From Tetrahymena elliotti 4EA (taxonomy: Eukaryota; Ciliophora; Oligohymenophorea; Hymenostomatida; Tetrahymenidae): 64,000 nt of DNA. Below the pieces are notes generated by a model. It saw only the letters and a program-made list of their open reading frames with translations, made no database searches and had not been told where the DNA came from. The translations under genes were made by a program, and so were the position numbers. Below are positions 1 through 12,779 of the stretch, piece after piece; within the stretch, counting starts at the first letter, position 1, and the number at the start of each line of letters is the position of its first letter. The stretch is from assembly GCA_000231825.2 (NCBI GenBank), contig JH720304.1, forward strand, positions 140,116 through 204,115, given 5' to 3'.

Positions 1-82
1 ATTTACTACAATTTTTCGACATATTTCTTCTTTAAATATAAGAATGACTTAAAAATTAACCATTGTTTTTATTTAAAATAAG

Positions 83-3000
83 CTCTTGCTTAGCTGGAAA
101 TATTGAAAAATTTTAAGGTGTGACATTACTGAACCCTAGAGGTCTTTATTTAAAGGGTGGATTGATTTAAAGTTCTTTGGTAAAAGTGGAAAATTAAGAA
201 AAATTAATTAGTAGAACTATTAAATCAGAGGGAGGATTTTAAAAGAATATCTTCTACTAGTGTTAATAATTAAGCCTATAAATGGGAAATAAAGATGAAA
301 ATGCATTTTCAGAAAATACTATTTTGAGCTCAGATAATTTACAAATCGCATTCAAAGGCATATACTTCAAAAAAAATGAGCTCATTAAAAGCAAAATTAT
401 GATTAATACACAAGAAGTGAGCAGCTTTTACATATAAGGGCTTAAGTCATTTAATTCAGAAATAACATTCTAAAATTAAAATGAATCTACTATTTACTTC
501 AGAGAAAATAGCATCATTTACAAAAATAAAGTTTTTTCAGTGTCTAATCCTTTAAATAACTTTTAAGTATCTGATACCATATTTTTTGCAAGCCCTATTG
601 ATTTGAGTAAATCAGTAGTAAATACGAAGTTTTATATTTCATATTCATACTTTGATGGAAATAATGAAGTAGATCATTTGGCTATTTTCAGTAATAACCC
701 AAAGTAATAAAATATCAATATTGAAAATTCAGTTGCAGTGAAGTTTAATAGCTTTTTGTTTACAACATCTGACAAATTAAAGTAACCACAAGCTAAATAC
801 ATCTCAAGATTATCATCTGAAAATTTATTTAATATTAATTTGAGATACTTCAAAATTAACACAAAAGTTAAAGACTATTTACCTATATTTAATTTACCAA
901 TGATGAACATAATAAATCAAAGTTAATATGACTACAACATTATTGAAATAGATGATATAAATCTTAACAATGAAAATATAATGCCTTCTTAAATTAAATG
1001 GGCTCCCACTCAAACTTATTAAACTAGATCTCTGCCAACTTACTTTTAGATTACAAATATAATAACATCTGATAATAATAACAATATTTAAGCTTAAATT
1101 TCATTCAATGGCCTAACGAAATAAGAGTTGATTTTCAATCAATTTACATAATTGATTGGTTAATAAATAAAGAATATAGATTTTATTGATAATAAAAACC
1201 AACCTTTAGATCCTTTTGAAATAACCGTAGAGTTTAATGCAAATAAAGGAAGTCAACCAGGTATTTACTAAAATGCCCTTATTTTTACTTCTACAAAAAA
1301 GGCCATCAAAAAGATTACTGTAGTTTAATTAAAAGATTAAAAAGAAGTTTAAGTTAAAGTCGTTACTAAATTAGATGGCTATTATTCATATAGTAGTAGT
1401 ATTACCTCTCTCTGGAGTTAAAGTCTTAATTAATTTTCGCTCTCTTGGAAGTAAATGGCAGTTGGTACTTCTATCTACAATATTAAGTTTGAATATTGCT
1501 AAGAAAATGAATTTTTTGATGGTAGTTCATGTGTTACTTAATGTAATAATTTGAAACTTGGATTGTTTTGCTCAAAAGAGTGCAATGAAGGCTATTATAA
1601 AGATACCAATAACCAAAATATTTGTTTAAAATGTCCTTTTGGATGCAAATAATGTGCTGATAGCAATACTTGCTTAAAATGCTAGGATTTTTATTTCATA
1701 GATGGTTAAAAATGTATAGATAACTGTGGAGTAAACAAGTTTTCTAAAAATAACTCATGCTAAAAGTGTTAAGATGATTGTGGACTTTGCTCTTCAAAAG
1801 ATTATTGCCTTGTTTGCTAGGATTATTATTCATATAATTATAGTGGATAATGTGTAAATTCTAAAGAAAATGAAGATGAGTATGGTATGAAATGTCCTAA
1901 AAATTGTAAATCCTGTGTTAGCAATGACAAATTTTCATGTTTTGAATGTGAAAATGGTTATGATCTTAATTTTGGCTAATGTAAATAAAAAGTTAATTCA
2001 GTAGTTACTGAAAGTTGTGAAAATGGATATAGCTTTATAAATGGTTCTTGCTAGTAATGTTTCTAAGGTTGCTTAACTTGCACCAATCCTAATGACTAAA
2101 ATAAATGTAATAGTTGTATTACTTCACATAGCTTAGATTATTTTGGTTATTCTTGCAAGAAATGCAAAGATGGTTATTATTCACCATAGCGTGATACATG
2201 CTTATAGTGCAATTAATTATGTGATAAAGAGTTTTTCTGCTATGGACCTTCAGCATTTTAGTGTTAAAAATGCCAAACAGGGTATTATAAAGAACTCTAA
2301 ACTAAAAAATGCTTGATATGTGATCTAAATAAGTGTAAAGAATGCTCGGAATCACCAACATAGTGTACAGATTGCCAGGAAGGTAAATTTCTTTTTGAGA
2401 AATAATGTTTTGATAAATGTCCAAGTGGATGGTTCCCTGATGAAAAGAGAGTTTGCAGGTAATGTGATTTAGGTTTTTGTAAAGAATGCTCTAATTCGCC
2501 TACCCAGTGTACAGAATGTAAAAAAGATGAAGTTCTATTTGAAGAGAAATGCTACAAAGCTTGTTAACCAGGATACTTTGCTGATAAATAGAATGTATGT
2601 AAATTATGTGATTTGAATAAGTGTGATGAATGTATTTAATATGATACAAAATGCACTAAATGCAAAGAAGGTTTATATCTTATCAATCATAGTTGTGAAG
2701 AATAATGTCCAGAAATGCATTACTTTTTCGATGAAAATAATAAATGCCTCCCCTGTCATGAAGATTGTGAGAAATGTTCAGGATCTCCAACAAATTGTAC
2801 CGATTGTGAATATCCTATGTTCTTGGAGAATAATAAATGTCTTTAAGAATGTCCTGCTGGAAAATATGGAGCTTATGTTTAGAGTATAAGTAAATGTTTA
2901 GATTGCGATACTTAAAAATGTCAAACATGTGTTGACAACAGATCAAAATGCACTTCATGTAAAGAGGTATACTTTTTATATAATAATTAATGTGTAAGAG

Positions 3001-3709
3001 AATGTCCTGAAGGAACAATTCAGAATACAGTAACTTAAACTTGTCTAGTTTGTCTTCAACCTAACTGTGCTGTATGTGGAATCAATGTTGGAGTTTGTAT
3101 AAAATGCAGAGAAGGATTCTTGTAATTCTAAGGAGTTTGTACTAGAGATTGTCCAGCTGGTTATTTTATAAACAAAAGTGAGAATTCATGCTAAGAATGT
3201 GATAAGAGAATTTGTATGGAATGCTCTGAATCAGCAACAAAATGCACAAAATGTTACCCAGAGCATTTTGCCATAGGAAACAATACATGTTCTACTGCTT
3301 GCCCAAGAATGTCTTATCCTTTTTAATAAGGAGATCAATAAGTATGTAAGCCATGTAATCCAACATGTAGTAAGGGTTGTGTTGGTCCTTTGGAATCTGA
3401 ATGTCTAGAAGGTAATATTTTTTTAAATTTACAGAAATATTTAATTTAACTTTTAAAATAGCTGTTTATATAACATAAGAGGCTAATAATTAAGCAATCT
3501 TGATTGGATTACTTGTAGTGTGTTTTATCTTATTAGTTGGTTTAGTAATTATAGGATACCTATATTACAAGAAGAGGAATAAAGTTCTTCCTATTAAATC
3601 TTATTTATTATAGAGAGAAAGCTAATCTGATATTGGAACTGTAATTTAAATGGAAAAAACTGAAAGTCTAAAAAACATTGAAAGAAAATAATTAAATTAG
3701 AATAATTGA
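83..3709 (+). CDS. Large cysteine-rich type I membrane protein (furin-like / GF-receptor-type repeats), 5' end missing
   Basis: With TAA/TAG read as Gln, one frame runs from the first bases to TGA 3707-3709, with a single intron at 3412-3461 (GT-AG, 50 nt). At least 1,191 residues are in the window. The first ~470 residues form a beta-rich, Cys-poor region. From about base 1498 to 3410 the protein is dense in CxxC and CxxxC spacings, typical of ciliate proteins matched to furin-like or growth-factor-receptor Cys-rich domains. The last exon encodes a 25-residue hydrophobic helix (3505-3575), a KKR stop-transfer and a short cytosolic tail. No ATG precedes base 282 in frame, although the frame is plainly coding before it. 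AAG at 80-82 is a likely splice acceptor, because the same junction recurs at 9571 in the paralog; the signal-peptide exon lies left of the window. Probably a cell-surface protein; ligand unknown. Confidence 0.8.
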
Positions 3710-4424
3710 ATATTATTTTAAAGTATTTTATTTTTTTTGCAGCTTAAATTTATATTTGTTTGAACAATATTTATTCATAAATTATCTTATTTCAGATTTA
3801 ATTATATACTATATAGCCATTTAAAAGTTTATTTCTATCATCTAAATCTAAGTTTGTGTCTCTAATCAATTTGTAAAAAATTTAGAAAACTAGTTTAATT
3901 GCAAAAATAAGTAGAAATTATTGATAAACTATAAGTCTATTATAAAAAACGATTCTCTTTTTTATTCAAGAAAAAAAATAGACAAAATTAATAATTTTTT
4001 CTAAAAAGAAAGATATGTTACTAAATAAAAATGAAAACCATATCATGTGTTTAGGATAAATAGATAAATATGGGCTTGTTTACTCTGGAAACAAATTTCT
4101 AAATAGAATTTGATTTCTAAGGATGAATGATCAATCATCGAATCTATTTATTACTTTGAAAATTCTTAATAAGTCTATTAAAATTTTAGTCCATCAAATT
4201 AACTAAAAAAGTTAACAAATCTTAAAGATGATAAGATAAACTACTCAAAAAGGTTTTTTGTTTTATTTATTTATTCTAAAAATGCTGGGATAAGAATTAA
4301 AATATTTATTTTTTAAGTAAAACAAAGCAAAGTTCATTTATGTATTTGTGTGAAAATTTTTCAAAGATTCAACTAAATATGGGATTACAAAATCTTAAAT
4401 TAAGATTTAAAACTTTTATTTAAA

Positions 4425-4625
4425 GATTTATCTTTTGAAATTTCTAAAATTTTTTAATGGAAAAACAAAAGATAGTGGTATTTATAATAATAAAAATATA
4501 TTACGTCAATATTATTATATGTTACAATTACTGTTTTTGATTATAAAAGATATTTTAGGAAATATAATCTCTAAAAATGTAAGACTTTATTTTATGGGAT
4601 CTCTAATCTTGAGTAATATTTAAAA
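4425..4625. repeat. Dispersed ~200-bp repeat, copy 1
   Basis: Closely similar to 8020-8212. Both begin with ATCTTTTGAAATTTCTAAAA, continue through a GGAAAAACAAAAGAT segment, and share a later ATTTTAGAAATTATAAT-like stretch with small indels. It is not seen at the equivalent place upstream of the second EXPERA-like gene, so it is not simply part of the collinear segmental duplication. Confidence 0.65.
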
Positions 4626-4779
4626 CAAAGAGTATTTGTTAAACAAATCAAAATATCTTTTTTACTCAGTTTATGTATGTGATTTTATCCAAAGTGCTTA
4701 TTATTTTTAATAAGAATGGGAAAAGTATTGACACCTTTACAGATAGTATTTACTTATTAACTAGAGGTGAAGAAAAATA

Positions 4780-4889
4780 GATACACTCTAAATAATATTA
4801 TTACCATAAATTAGGAAATTGATAAATTGTGGAAGATACACTCTAAATAATATTATAGCTATAAATAAGTAAATTGATAAATTATGGAT
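4780..4889. repeat. Tandem repeat, 2 x 55 bp
   Basis: GATACACTCTAAATAATATT starts at 4780 and again at 4835, followed each time by a similar ATAAATTA/GTAAATTGATAAATT stretch. The paralogous region at 11969 has only one copy, so the doubling happened after the block duplication. Confidence 0.7.
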
Positions 4890-5089
4890 AGAATCAAAAC
4901 CCTATTCTTAATTTTTATTTGGATTTCTTATAGAAATAAATAATATTATTAAACAAAATCTGTTCTAAAATATCTTTTGCTGTTGATCATTTGCTTAGAA
5001 AAACAAGATAATTTTTTTTAAAAAGTAAATTTTTTGATAAAAAAGTAATTAGAATAAATAAAAAAAGAAAAAACATAAAATCAAAGGAT

Positions 5090-5632
5090 ATGACTCAGTT
5101 GAACTACGTTCCAACTTTCACAAAAGTTTGGCTCTGCTTATCTACAGTTATTTGTATTTGGGACTCTTCTTTTTTACTTTTAAGACCACGCACTTTACCA
5201 GGAGGAGATCTTCACCAATTTTGGAGACCATATGTCTTATACATTGAGATTGATAAGCTTTATTATGATTTAAAGGATGAATTCGTTATTAATTAATCCA
5301 TCCTTAGTCTCTACGAATGCACTATGAATGTAATTGCCTTGTTTCTTCTTTCTTCCAAAAATCACAACAAACAACTTGTAGGTACTTTCCTTGCTATTCT
5401 TGTTAATGCTTTCACTTTTTGGAAAACTGTCTTTTACTTTTAATATGATTTACCTCATGCCTCTATTAATAGTTATATAGAATTTCTTTTCTTATACATC
5501 ATCCCTAATGGCTTTTGGGTTGTAGTTCCTTTATTAAACTGCATAAGAATTAGCAAAAGAATTGCCCTTCAATTACCTTCTGGAAAGACTGAATAAGTAG
5601 AAAACAAAACCTAAAAGATTAAATAAAGTTGA
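5090..5632 (+). CDS. EXPERA / emopamil-binding-protein-like membrane protein, copy 1
   Basis: Intronless frame of 180 residues ending at TGA 5630-5632. Four hydrophobic segments lie at about residues 10-31, 72-88, 98-118 and 128-153. The order of motifs resembles the EBP (sterol delta8-delta7 isomerase)/EXPERA fold: a first helix ending in WDSSFLLLRP, a W-PY-x(4)-D-K-Y segment, a helix with YECT (EBP has METIT), and NGFW near the last helix (EBP has NALW). The His of the first helix that contributes to catalysis in EBP is not visible, and the nearby acidic position is Asp, so the reaction may differ or be lost. Expected in the ER membrane. A second intact copy lies at 12237-12779. The C-terminus is basic and Gln/Lys-rich. 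Confidence 0.6.
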
Positions 5633-6312
5633 GTCTTTTAAAGTTCAAGCCATAGCATTAAATGATAGATTTATAAGCCTACTTATCAATTAATGAACGA
5701 AAAGCCATTTAAAATAAAAAAATAATTATGTTATCATGTGAATTTATATTTGTATATCTTATGTCCATGAATTACTCTTTTATTGGCTTCAAATCTATTC
5801 TACTCTATGATTTACTGTAATTCTTTTACTTATATTTTGATATTCTATTAGCTTTATTATCTCCATTGAAATATTTTTCTGTGACTTAAGTTTTTTGAAT
5901 TACTTTTTTATGAATTTTTGTTGAGTAGACTCATTTCATATATTTTTCCTTCAATGCTTTAAAAAATGCTAGAAATAATATTGATACTTTTTTAAGTTGA
6001 AATGACAGTCATTTACTTACAATCCTTTTTTTAAAATTAGTAATAATAATTAAATAAAATTTGACTTCTACTTTGGGAAATTAAAAGAATCTTTTTTTAT
6101 ATTATGATAAGTAATTCAAAGATTTTAGATGAATTTGATCAGATTATCTTTATTTTGAAAAAATTTTGATGATTTCTACTTATTTTTAATTCATTTTGAA
6201 TATAGAAAATTTTTAATAAATATTATTAATTACTGTAAAATAAAAATTTCTTTTCACAATATTATTTGTAAAAAGGATGAAAAATTTTTTGTAAAAAAAA
6301 TTCTAAAGTAAA
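5633..6312. other. Intergenic between EXPERA-like gene and kinase pseudogene
   Basis: No coding frame seen. The stretch is recognisably similar, with many indels, to 12780-13381, the spacer between the second EXPERA-like gene and the intact kinase-LRR gene. Confidence 0.5.
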
Positions 6313-7427
6313 ATGAATTAACCAGTTATCTAAAATAAGATCTCATAAAATTGTCCAGTAAAAGGAAAATTCTTAGAAAAATTCTTAAAATCTATAAAAA
6401 AACTAGAAAATTCATTTAGAAATTCAAGATTGTTTGGGTGATGGACCTTAGTCTCTTGTCCTAAAAGCATATAAATCTAAAGAAAAACACTAAGTTGTTC
6501 TTAAAATAATTGATTGTAGCAACTTAAACTGAGCTAAATATAGAGGGCTTGAAAAAGGAATATCTTATTTTAAAGGAATTCAGTTTTAGCGAGTACTTAA
6601 TCAAAGTATTCAATTGCTTCTATCTCTAAAACGAAGAACATAATTAATTTATTGACTAAAAAATAGGACCGAAACAACTAAAAGCAAAAAGCTAAAAGAA
6701 AATATTTTCTTTGTTTTAGAACTAGAAATATGTGAAAAGAATTTGAAAGATATCTTCAAAAATATAGTCAAAAATGGAAAATGAGATATCAGAAATACAA
6801 AGAATTGTTGTGATAAGGATATTAGATGGGTTAAATAGTTGTCAAAACTAAGATATTATCCATTGAAACTTAAAACCTCAGTATTTTCTTCTTAACAATG
6901 AGAGCACAATTAAACTATCTCATCTCATATTAATTTCTCCAATAATTTCAACTTAAAGTGAAGAGAAATTTGATGGAAGAAATTAATACTATTCTAGTCT
7001 TGAAATTTAAAAAGGATTTCTGATCTTTTTGCTCTAGGATTAATTCTTTTGGAACTTGATAATTGGAATGAATTAGGCTGAAATTGGTTATTATAAAAAG
7101 AAATTATTGAGATAAATAATGGAAAAAGATATTGCCTGATAGAAAGATAAATACTTATCAATAAATAAAATCAAGAAATTCTCTTCTTAGTTTATTCCCA
7201 TAATATTCTATTGCTAATTTGAAAATTTAATTAAAAAAATTATTGTATATTCATAATTAAAGAATACCTGATGAAGCTAAGGATGAAAATAGGATATCTA
7301 AAGAGACATAGTATAAATCAAATAGGGGTTATTTGAAATTCTAAAAGCATTAAAAGAAAACAAAGAAATTACTCTAAAAATTTAATAAATCAAAAACAGA
7401 AAAAAAGGAGAAGACAAAATAAAAATT
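6313..7427 (+). pseudogene. Truncated, frameshifted copy of the kinase-LRR gene
   Basis: Collinear with the first ~410 codons of the intact gene at 13382-16246. The ATG at 6313 is kept, but a frame slip in the A-run near 6400 brings TGA into frame at 6439-6441. Other damage: TGA in the linker near 6528; the His-Arg-Asn codons of the catalytic loop changed so that Arg CGA became TGA; about 15-17 nt lost near 7015; and a deletion of roughly 100 nt near 7140-7155 between short AAATA repeats. Homology stops near 7427, before the second kinase-like domain and the LRRs. No frame could give a kinase fold. Confidence 0.85.
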
Positions 7428-8763
7428 CTACTTATTAAATTTCCATTTTTAAAAATTAATTTTTTGTAAAAATTGATTTATATAATAAGAAAAAATTAAT
7501 TTTATTTATTGTTAGTGCTAGCTAGTTCAATTTTAAAATAATGGTCTAATTTTTTTATAGAATTATCTATCTGTCAAAATTTAAAATACAGTCAATGATA
7601 TTAATGATATTGAATAAGATAATTTCTAATTAAGATAAAAAATTTTTAAAAATTATTATTTTCATTCTCTTCTTATTTAAGAATGAAATTAAAAAAGATA
7701 TTTTCTAAGAAATGTAATGATATTTATTGTTTTTTCAAAATATAGTCATAAAAATTAATAGACACTCTATAGGTTATATGATTTATTGAAAAGATAAATT
7801 TCTGATTGTGTTTGCAAAAAATTATAAAAGAAAGCATAGGGAATAAATAAGATGATTATCAAGTGTTTATCAGAAGAAGAATTTATGTATGACTGTAAAA
7901 TGAGTATTTAATAAAATATTTATTTTAAATTTAAATTGAATGTAATTCGTCTTATTTATGTTATAAAAACTATTTTATAATTTTAAATGAATTTAATTTC
8001 TCAATTTTACAAAATTATCTTTTGAAATTTCTAAAATTTTTTTGTGGAAAAACAAAAGATAATGCTATTATAAAAATAATACTTTTTAACCAATATTATT
8101 ATGTTATCATTACTGTTTTTGATTATAAAAGATATTTTAAGTAATATAATTTCTAGAAATTTAAGACTTTATGGGAGTTCAGGTCTTGAGTAAAATTTAA
8201 AACAAAGAATCATAAAAAAAAATGATTATTAGATAGCTAGCTATTACTTTTGCAATATGTAATCTTTACTTTTTAAATTAATTAATTAAAGTTACAATAT
8301 ATTTTTTAGTAGAAATCTAAAAAATCTGTTCTAACAAAATCTAATAGTTTACTTTTTTAATTACAAATATAATTACTATAAATGCTATTTAATAATAAAA
8401 TACTACGAATCTATTGAAGTCATTGAAAATTATGTTTTAAAAATATATATTGATTTTTAAACATTTTTGGGATTTTATTATGAGGTTAACTCTTATTTTT
8501 CTTTTTGAGTAGTAAAATGTAACATTTAACACATTTGTTAATGATCTATAATTAGTGATATGAATTAGATTACTTATTTTAATAAATGCTTAAAGATATT
8601 AGAACCACATTAGCTAAGTTTAAATCAAATAAAATCTGATAATTTACATTCTATTTAATTTGAATTAAAGGATAAATATCAATTAGAATAAAAGAAAATT
8701 TCTAATTTAAATAAAAAAGATTAATATTAAGCATTTGATAAATTAAAAAAATAAATAAAAGAC
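7428..8763. other. Intergenic between duplication blocks
   Basis: Joins block 1 to block 2. No coding frame recognised. It holds the second copy of the dispersed repeat (8020-8212). From about 8585 to 8763 the sequence leads into the first exon of the cysteine-rich pseudogene. Confidence 0.5.
8020..8212. repeat. Dispersed ~200-bp repeat, copy 2
   Basis: Partner of 4425-4625, same orientation, with several small indels. Confidence 0.65.
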
Positions 8764-11156
8764 ATGAATAAAATATTATTTTCATCTATCATTGGTAAGC
8801 TATTGAAAATCATATTTAAATTAATTATTTTTGCTAAAAAAGGTTTCTCTTTTGCTTTGAGAGCTGAAGCATGTAGCTAATTTTACAACCAGGTAGATGC
8901 CACTTTGATAATTCCTTTGGGTAAAACTTGCAAATTGGGAGATTTTTCTATCAGAGATGAGGTCTTAAATAAAATCACAATAGAAGGAACACTTTCTATC
9001 AAAGATATTTAACCTGTGAGTATCAAGTATAAAGATCTTACTATTGGCTAAAAGGGTTCCCTTGAAATTGGGAAAGACTCAGCTATCATAAATAATCTCT
9101 TAATATTTGAAGATGTAAGCACTTTCTAATGCTAAGAGCCAACCAATACTCAAAGTACTGAAAAAATTATTATTTAATCTAGATTTTTCGAAACATACAA
9201 TTTAAATGGTATTTATCAATCTTAAACATATATCTCATTTTCTTTAAAAGAGAAATTATTCATTAAAACATAATTTTACTGAGCAAGTATGTTCACAGGT
9301 TTGTCTTAATAGCTTTTATATTTTAGACATTTAAGAGTAAAATCTGATCTTAAAAGACCCTATTCTCTAGGATAACTTAGTAGTAAAAGTTTAAAGAGAT
9401 TTAATAATAAGACCTATGATGTTTAGTGATGTTCCTACTCTATCTGAAGTAATCTTTAAAAAGTAAATATTTTTTTAAGCTATTCTAAGTTTTTAATGAT
9501 AATAATTTACTCATTATTTATTCAAATACTAAATAAATGGATAATATTAACTTCTTTTCTTAAAATAATAGTTCTTGCTTAGTTGGTAAAATTGTAATAG
9601 TTGTATTACCTCTTATAAATTAGAGTATTTTGGTTCTTCTTGCAAGAAATGTAAGGCAGGAGAATACTCACAATCACGCGATGCATGCCTATAATGTAAT
9701 TAATTATGTGATTAAGAGTTTTTCTGCTATGGACCATCAGTATTTTAGTGTTAGAAATGCCAAACTGGATATTTTAAAGAGCCGCTAAGTAATAAATGTT
9801 AGACATGTGATTTTCGTAAATGCAAAGAATGCTCTGAAACATCAACATAGTGTACTGATTGTCAAGAAGGCAAATTCCTCTTTGAGAAATAATGTTTTGA
9901 TAAATGTCCAAGTGGATGGTATTCTGATGAAAAGAGAGCTTGCAAATAATGTGATTTAACTCTTTGTAAAGAATGCTCTAATTCACCTACCCACTGTACA
10001 GAATGCAAAAAAAATTAAGTTCTATTTGAAGAGAAATGCTAAAAAGCTTGTTAACCAGGATACTTTGCTGATAAATAGAATGTTTGCAAATTATGCGATT
10101 TGAATAAGTGTGATGAATGCATTTAATATGATACAAAATGCACTAAATGTAAAGAAGGATTGTATCTTATCAATCATAGTTGTGAAGAATAATGTCCAGA
10201 AATGCATTAATTTTTCGATGAAAATAATAAATGCCTCCCCTGTCATGAAGATTGTGAGAAATGTTCTGGTTCTCCTACAAATTGTATAGATCGTGAATAT
10301 CCTATGTTCTTGGAGAACAATAAATGTCTTTAAGAATGTCCTGCTGGAAAATATGGAGCTTATGTTTAGATTGTGATACTTAAAAGTGTTAAATGTGCAT
10401 TGACAATAAATCAAAATGCACTTTATGTAAAGAGGGATACCTTTTACATAAGAATTAATGTGTAAGAAAATGTCCTGAAGGAACAATTGAGAACACCGTA
10501 ACTTAAACCTGTCTAGCTTGTCTTTAACCTAACTGTGCTGTATGTGGAATCAATGTTGGAGTCTGCATAAAATGTAGAGAAGGATCCAAGTAATTCTAAG
10601 GAATTTGTACTAGAGATTGTCCAGCTGGTTACTTTATAAACAAAAGTGAGAATTCATGCTAAGAATGTGATAAGAGAATTTGTATGGAATGCTCTGAATC
10701 AGCAACAAAATGCACAAAATGTTACCCAGAGCATTTTGACATAGGAAACAATACATGTTCTACTGCTTGCCCAAGAAAATCTTATCCTTTTTAATAAGGA
10801 GATCAATAGGTATGTAAGCCATGTAATCCAAGATGTAGTAAGGGTTGTGTTCGTCCTTTAGAATCTGAATGTCTTGAGGGTAATATTTTTTTTAATTCAC
10901 TGAAACATTTAATTTAATTAAAAATTTTATAAAAATAGCTGTTTATATAACATAAGAGGCTAACAACTAAGCAATCTTGATTGGATTACTTGTGGTATGT
11001 TTTATCTTATTAGTAGGTTTAGTAATTTTTGGATATTTATATTACATGAGGAAAAAGGATCTTCCTTATAAATCTCACTTGCTAAAGAGAGAGAGTTAAT
11101 CTGACATTGGAACTGTAATCTAAATGGAAAAAACTGAAAGTCTAAAAAAGCTTTGA
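8764..11156 (+). pseudogene. Decayed paralog of the large cysteine-rich membrane protein
   Basis: Keeps the original start: ATG 8764, a hydrophobic signal peptide ending near FALRAEA, an intron at 8795-8842, and about 160 codons of beta-rich N-terminal domain up to TGA 9280-9282. The middle is largely gone. From 9572 it jumps, after an acceptor-like ATAATAG, into the Cys-rich repeat region matching bases ~2104-3410 of the intact gene. A 19-nt deletion at ~10368, relative to 2880-2899, shifts the frame. A Cys codon became Arg (CGT) near 10292. The last intron (10880-10937) and the TM/tail exon, ending at TGA 11154-11156, are well conserved. It shows what the missing N-terminus of the intact gene probably looks like. 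A short secreted N-terminal product cannot be excluded. Confidence 0.8.
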
Positions 11157-12236
11157 AATAACCAAAAAATAAATCTTTATTAACAAATTAATCCAAAATT
11201 AATAAAATAAACAAAGAAACTTAAATAGATTATAATTTTCTGTTAAAAAACCTCTAAGTTTTTTACTAAATCTGTTTAGATTAAGCTAGCAAAAGTTTTT
11301 TTCTTTTGATAATCAAATTATTGGAAAGGATTTTGATTAAAAATGGAGTAGGTTTTGTGAAAATTTATGTTTAAGGTTTAAATCTATAAAAATGTTTCCA
11401 TTAATTGAAAAATTTAAATTTATTTCCAGATCCAATTCAAACTGAAAATAGAATTATCTAATAATTTTAATTAAAATTAAACTTCATTCACTAATAGTTA
11501 ATTTCAATCAGATATTTGAAAGAGAATAAAGTTAAAGTTTTAAATAATATTTATCAATATTATAATTTGAATGATGTTATTAAGTGTCTCATACGAATAA
11601 AAATATCGTAATACATTCAAACAATTAAATTCGATATGAATTACATTTCATCTAATAATATTATTAAAGATTTCTGTTTAAGACTTATCAATAATTCGAA
11701 ACTTGTTAAAGATAAACAAATACAAATATTTTATTTTAACCTAATCAAGGTTTTTTTGTATAAAACAAATCGAAAATAAATCAATAAAATGTTTTAATTT
11801 AAACAATTAAAAAACAAAATAAAAAATATTATTTAAAAATTCCTGAATATTCTTTATTACTCAGTTTTATTCATGTAATTCTATCCAAATACTAATTAAT
11901 AAGAGTGAGAAAAGTATTATCACCCTTACATATATTATTTACTTATTCAATTAAGGTAAATAAAAATAAATACACTCTAAATAATATTATAAGCACATAT
12001 TAATAAATTTATTTATTGTGGACAGTTGTGGACAGAATCAAACCTTACTCTTTATTTTTGTTTGGATTTCTTAATCAAATAAATAATATTATTAAACAAA
12101 ATCTGAAAAATATCTTTTGTTTTTATACTGATCGTTTGCTTAGAAAACCAAGATAATTTTTAGTAAAAAGTAAATAATTTTTTTATAAAAAATTAATTTG
12201 AATAAATAAAAAAAGAAAAAACATAAAATCAAGGAT
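11157..12236. other. Intergenic
   Basis: No coding frame seen. The part from about 11830 on is paralogous to 4655-5089, upstream of EXPERA copy 1. It includes a locally doubled GTGGACA motif near 12018-12034. Confidence 0.5.
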
Positions 12237-12779
12237 ATGACTAAGTTGAACTTTGTTCCAACTTTCACAAAAGTTTGGCTCTTCTTATCTACAGTTATTT
12301 GTATTTGGGATGCTTCTTTTGTACTTTTAAGACCACGCACATTACCAGGAGGAGATCTTCACAAATTTTGGAAACCATATGTCTTATATATAGAGATTGA
12401 TAAGCTTTATTCTGATTTAAAGGATGAATTTGTTTTTAATTAATCAATCCTTAATCTTTACGAATGCTTTCTCAATATAGTTGCCTTGTGCCTTCTTTTT
12501 TCAAAAAGTTAAAAGACATAACTCGGTGGTACTTTCCTTGCTATTCTTGTTAATGCTTTCACTTTTTGGAAAACTGTCCTTTACTTTTAATATGGTTTAC
12601 CTCACACCTCTATTAATAATTATTTAGAATTTATTTTCTTATACATCATCCCAAATGGCTTTTGGATTTTAGTTCCTTTATTAAACTGCATCAGTATTAG
12701 CAAAAGAATTTCCCTTTAATTTCTCTCTGGAAATACTGAATAACCAGAAAAGAAAACCTAAAAGATTAAATAAAGTTGA
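12237..12779 (+). CDS. EXPERA / emopamil-binding-protein-like membrane protein, copy 2
   Basis: Intact 180-codon frame, same length as copy 1 at 5090, with scattered substitutions and no indel. Four predicted membrane segments are kept, as are the key features: WDASFVLLRP, W-PY, YEC, the FWKT stretch and NGFW. Many differences from copy 1 are third-position or conservative, which suggests both copies have stayed under selection. The YECT of copy 1 is YECF here, so the residue aligned with the EBP ETIT threonine differs between copies. The ATG follows a purine-rich leader (AAAACATAAAATCAAGGAT) nearly identical to that of copy 1. Substrate unknown. Confidence 0.6.

Larger units (their letters stand above)
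3710..5089. other. Intergenic, AT-rich, contains repeats
   Basis: I see no convincing coding frame. It holds a dispersed repeat (4425-4625) and a 2 x 55-bp tandem repeat (4780-4889). From about 4655 to 5089 it is clearly similar to 11830-12236, the region just upstream of the second EXPERA-like gene, so the 5' flank and presumed promoter were duplicated with the gene. Confidence 0.6.

Noticed and set aside
10091..10486. 131-codon reverse-strand ORF
   Set aside because: Antisense shadow of the cysteine-rich pseudogene; the sense strand explains its composition.
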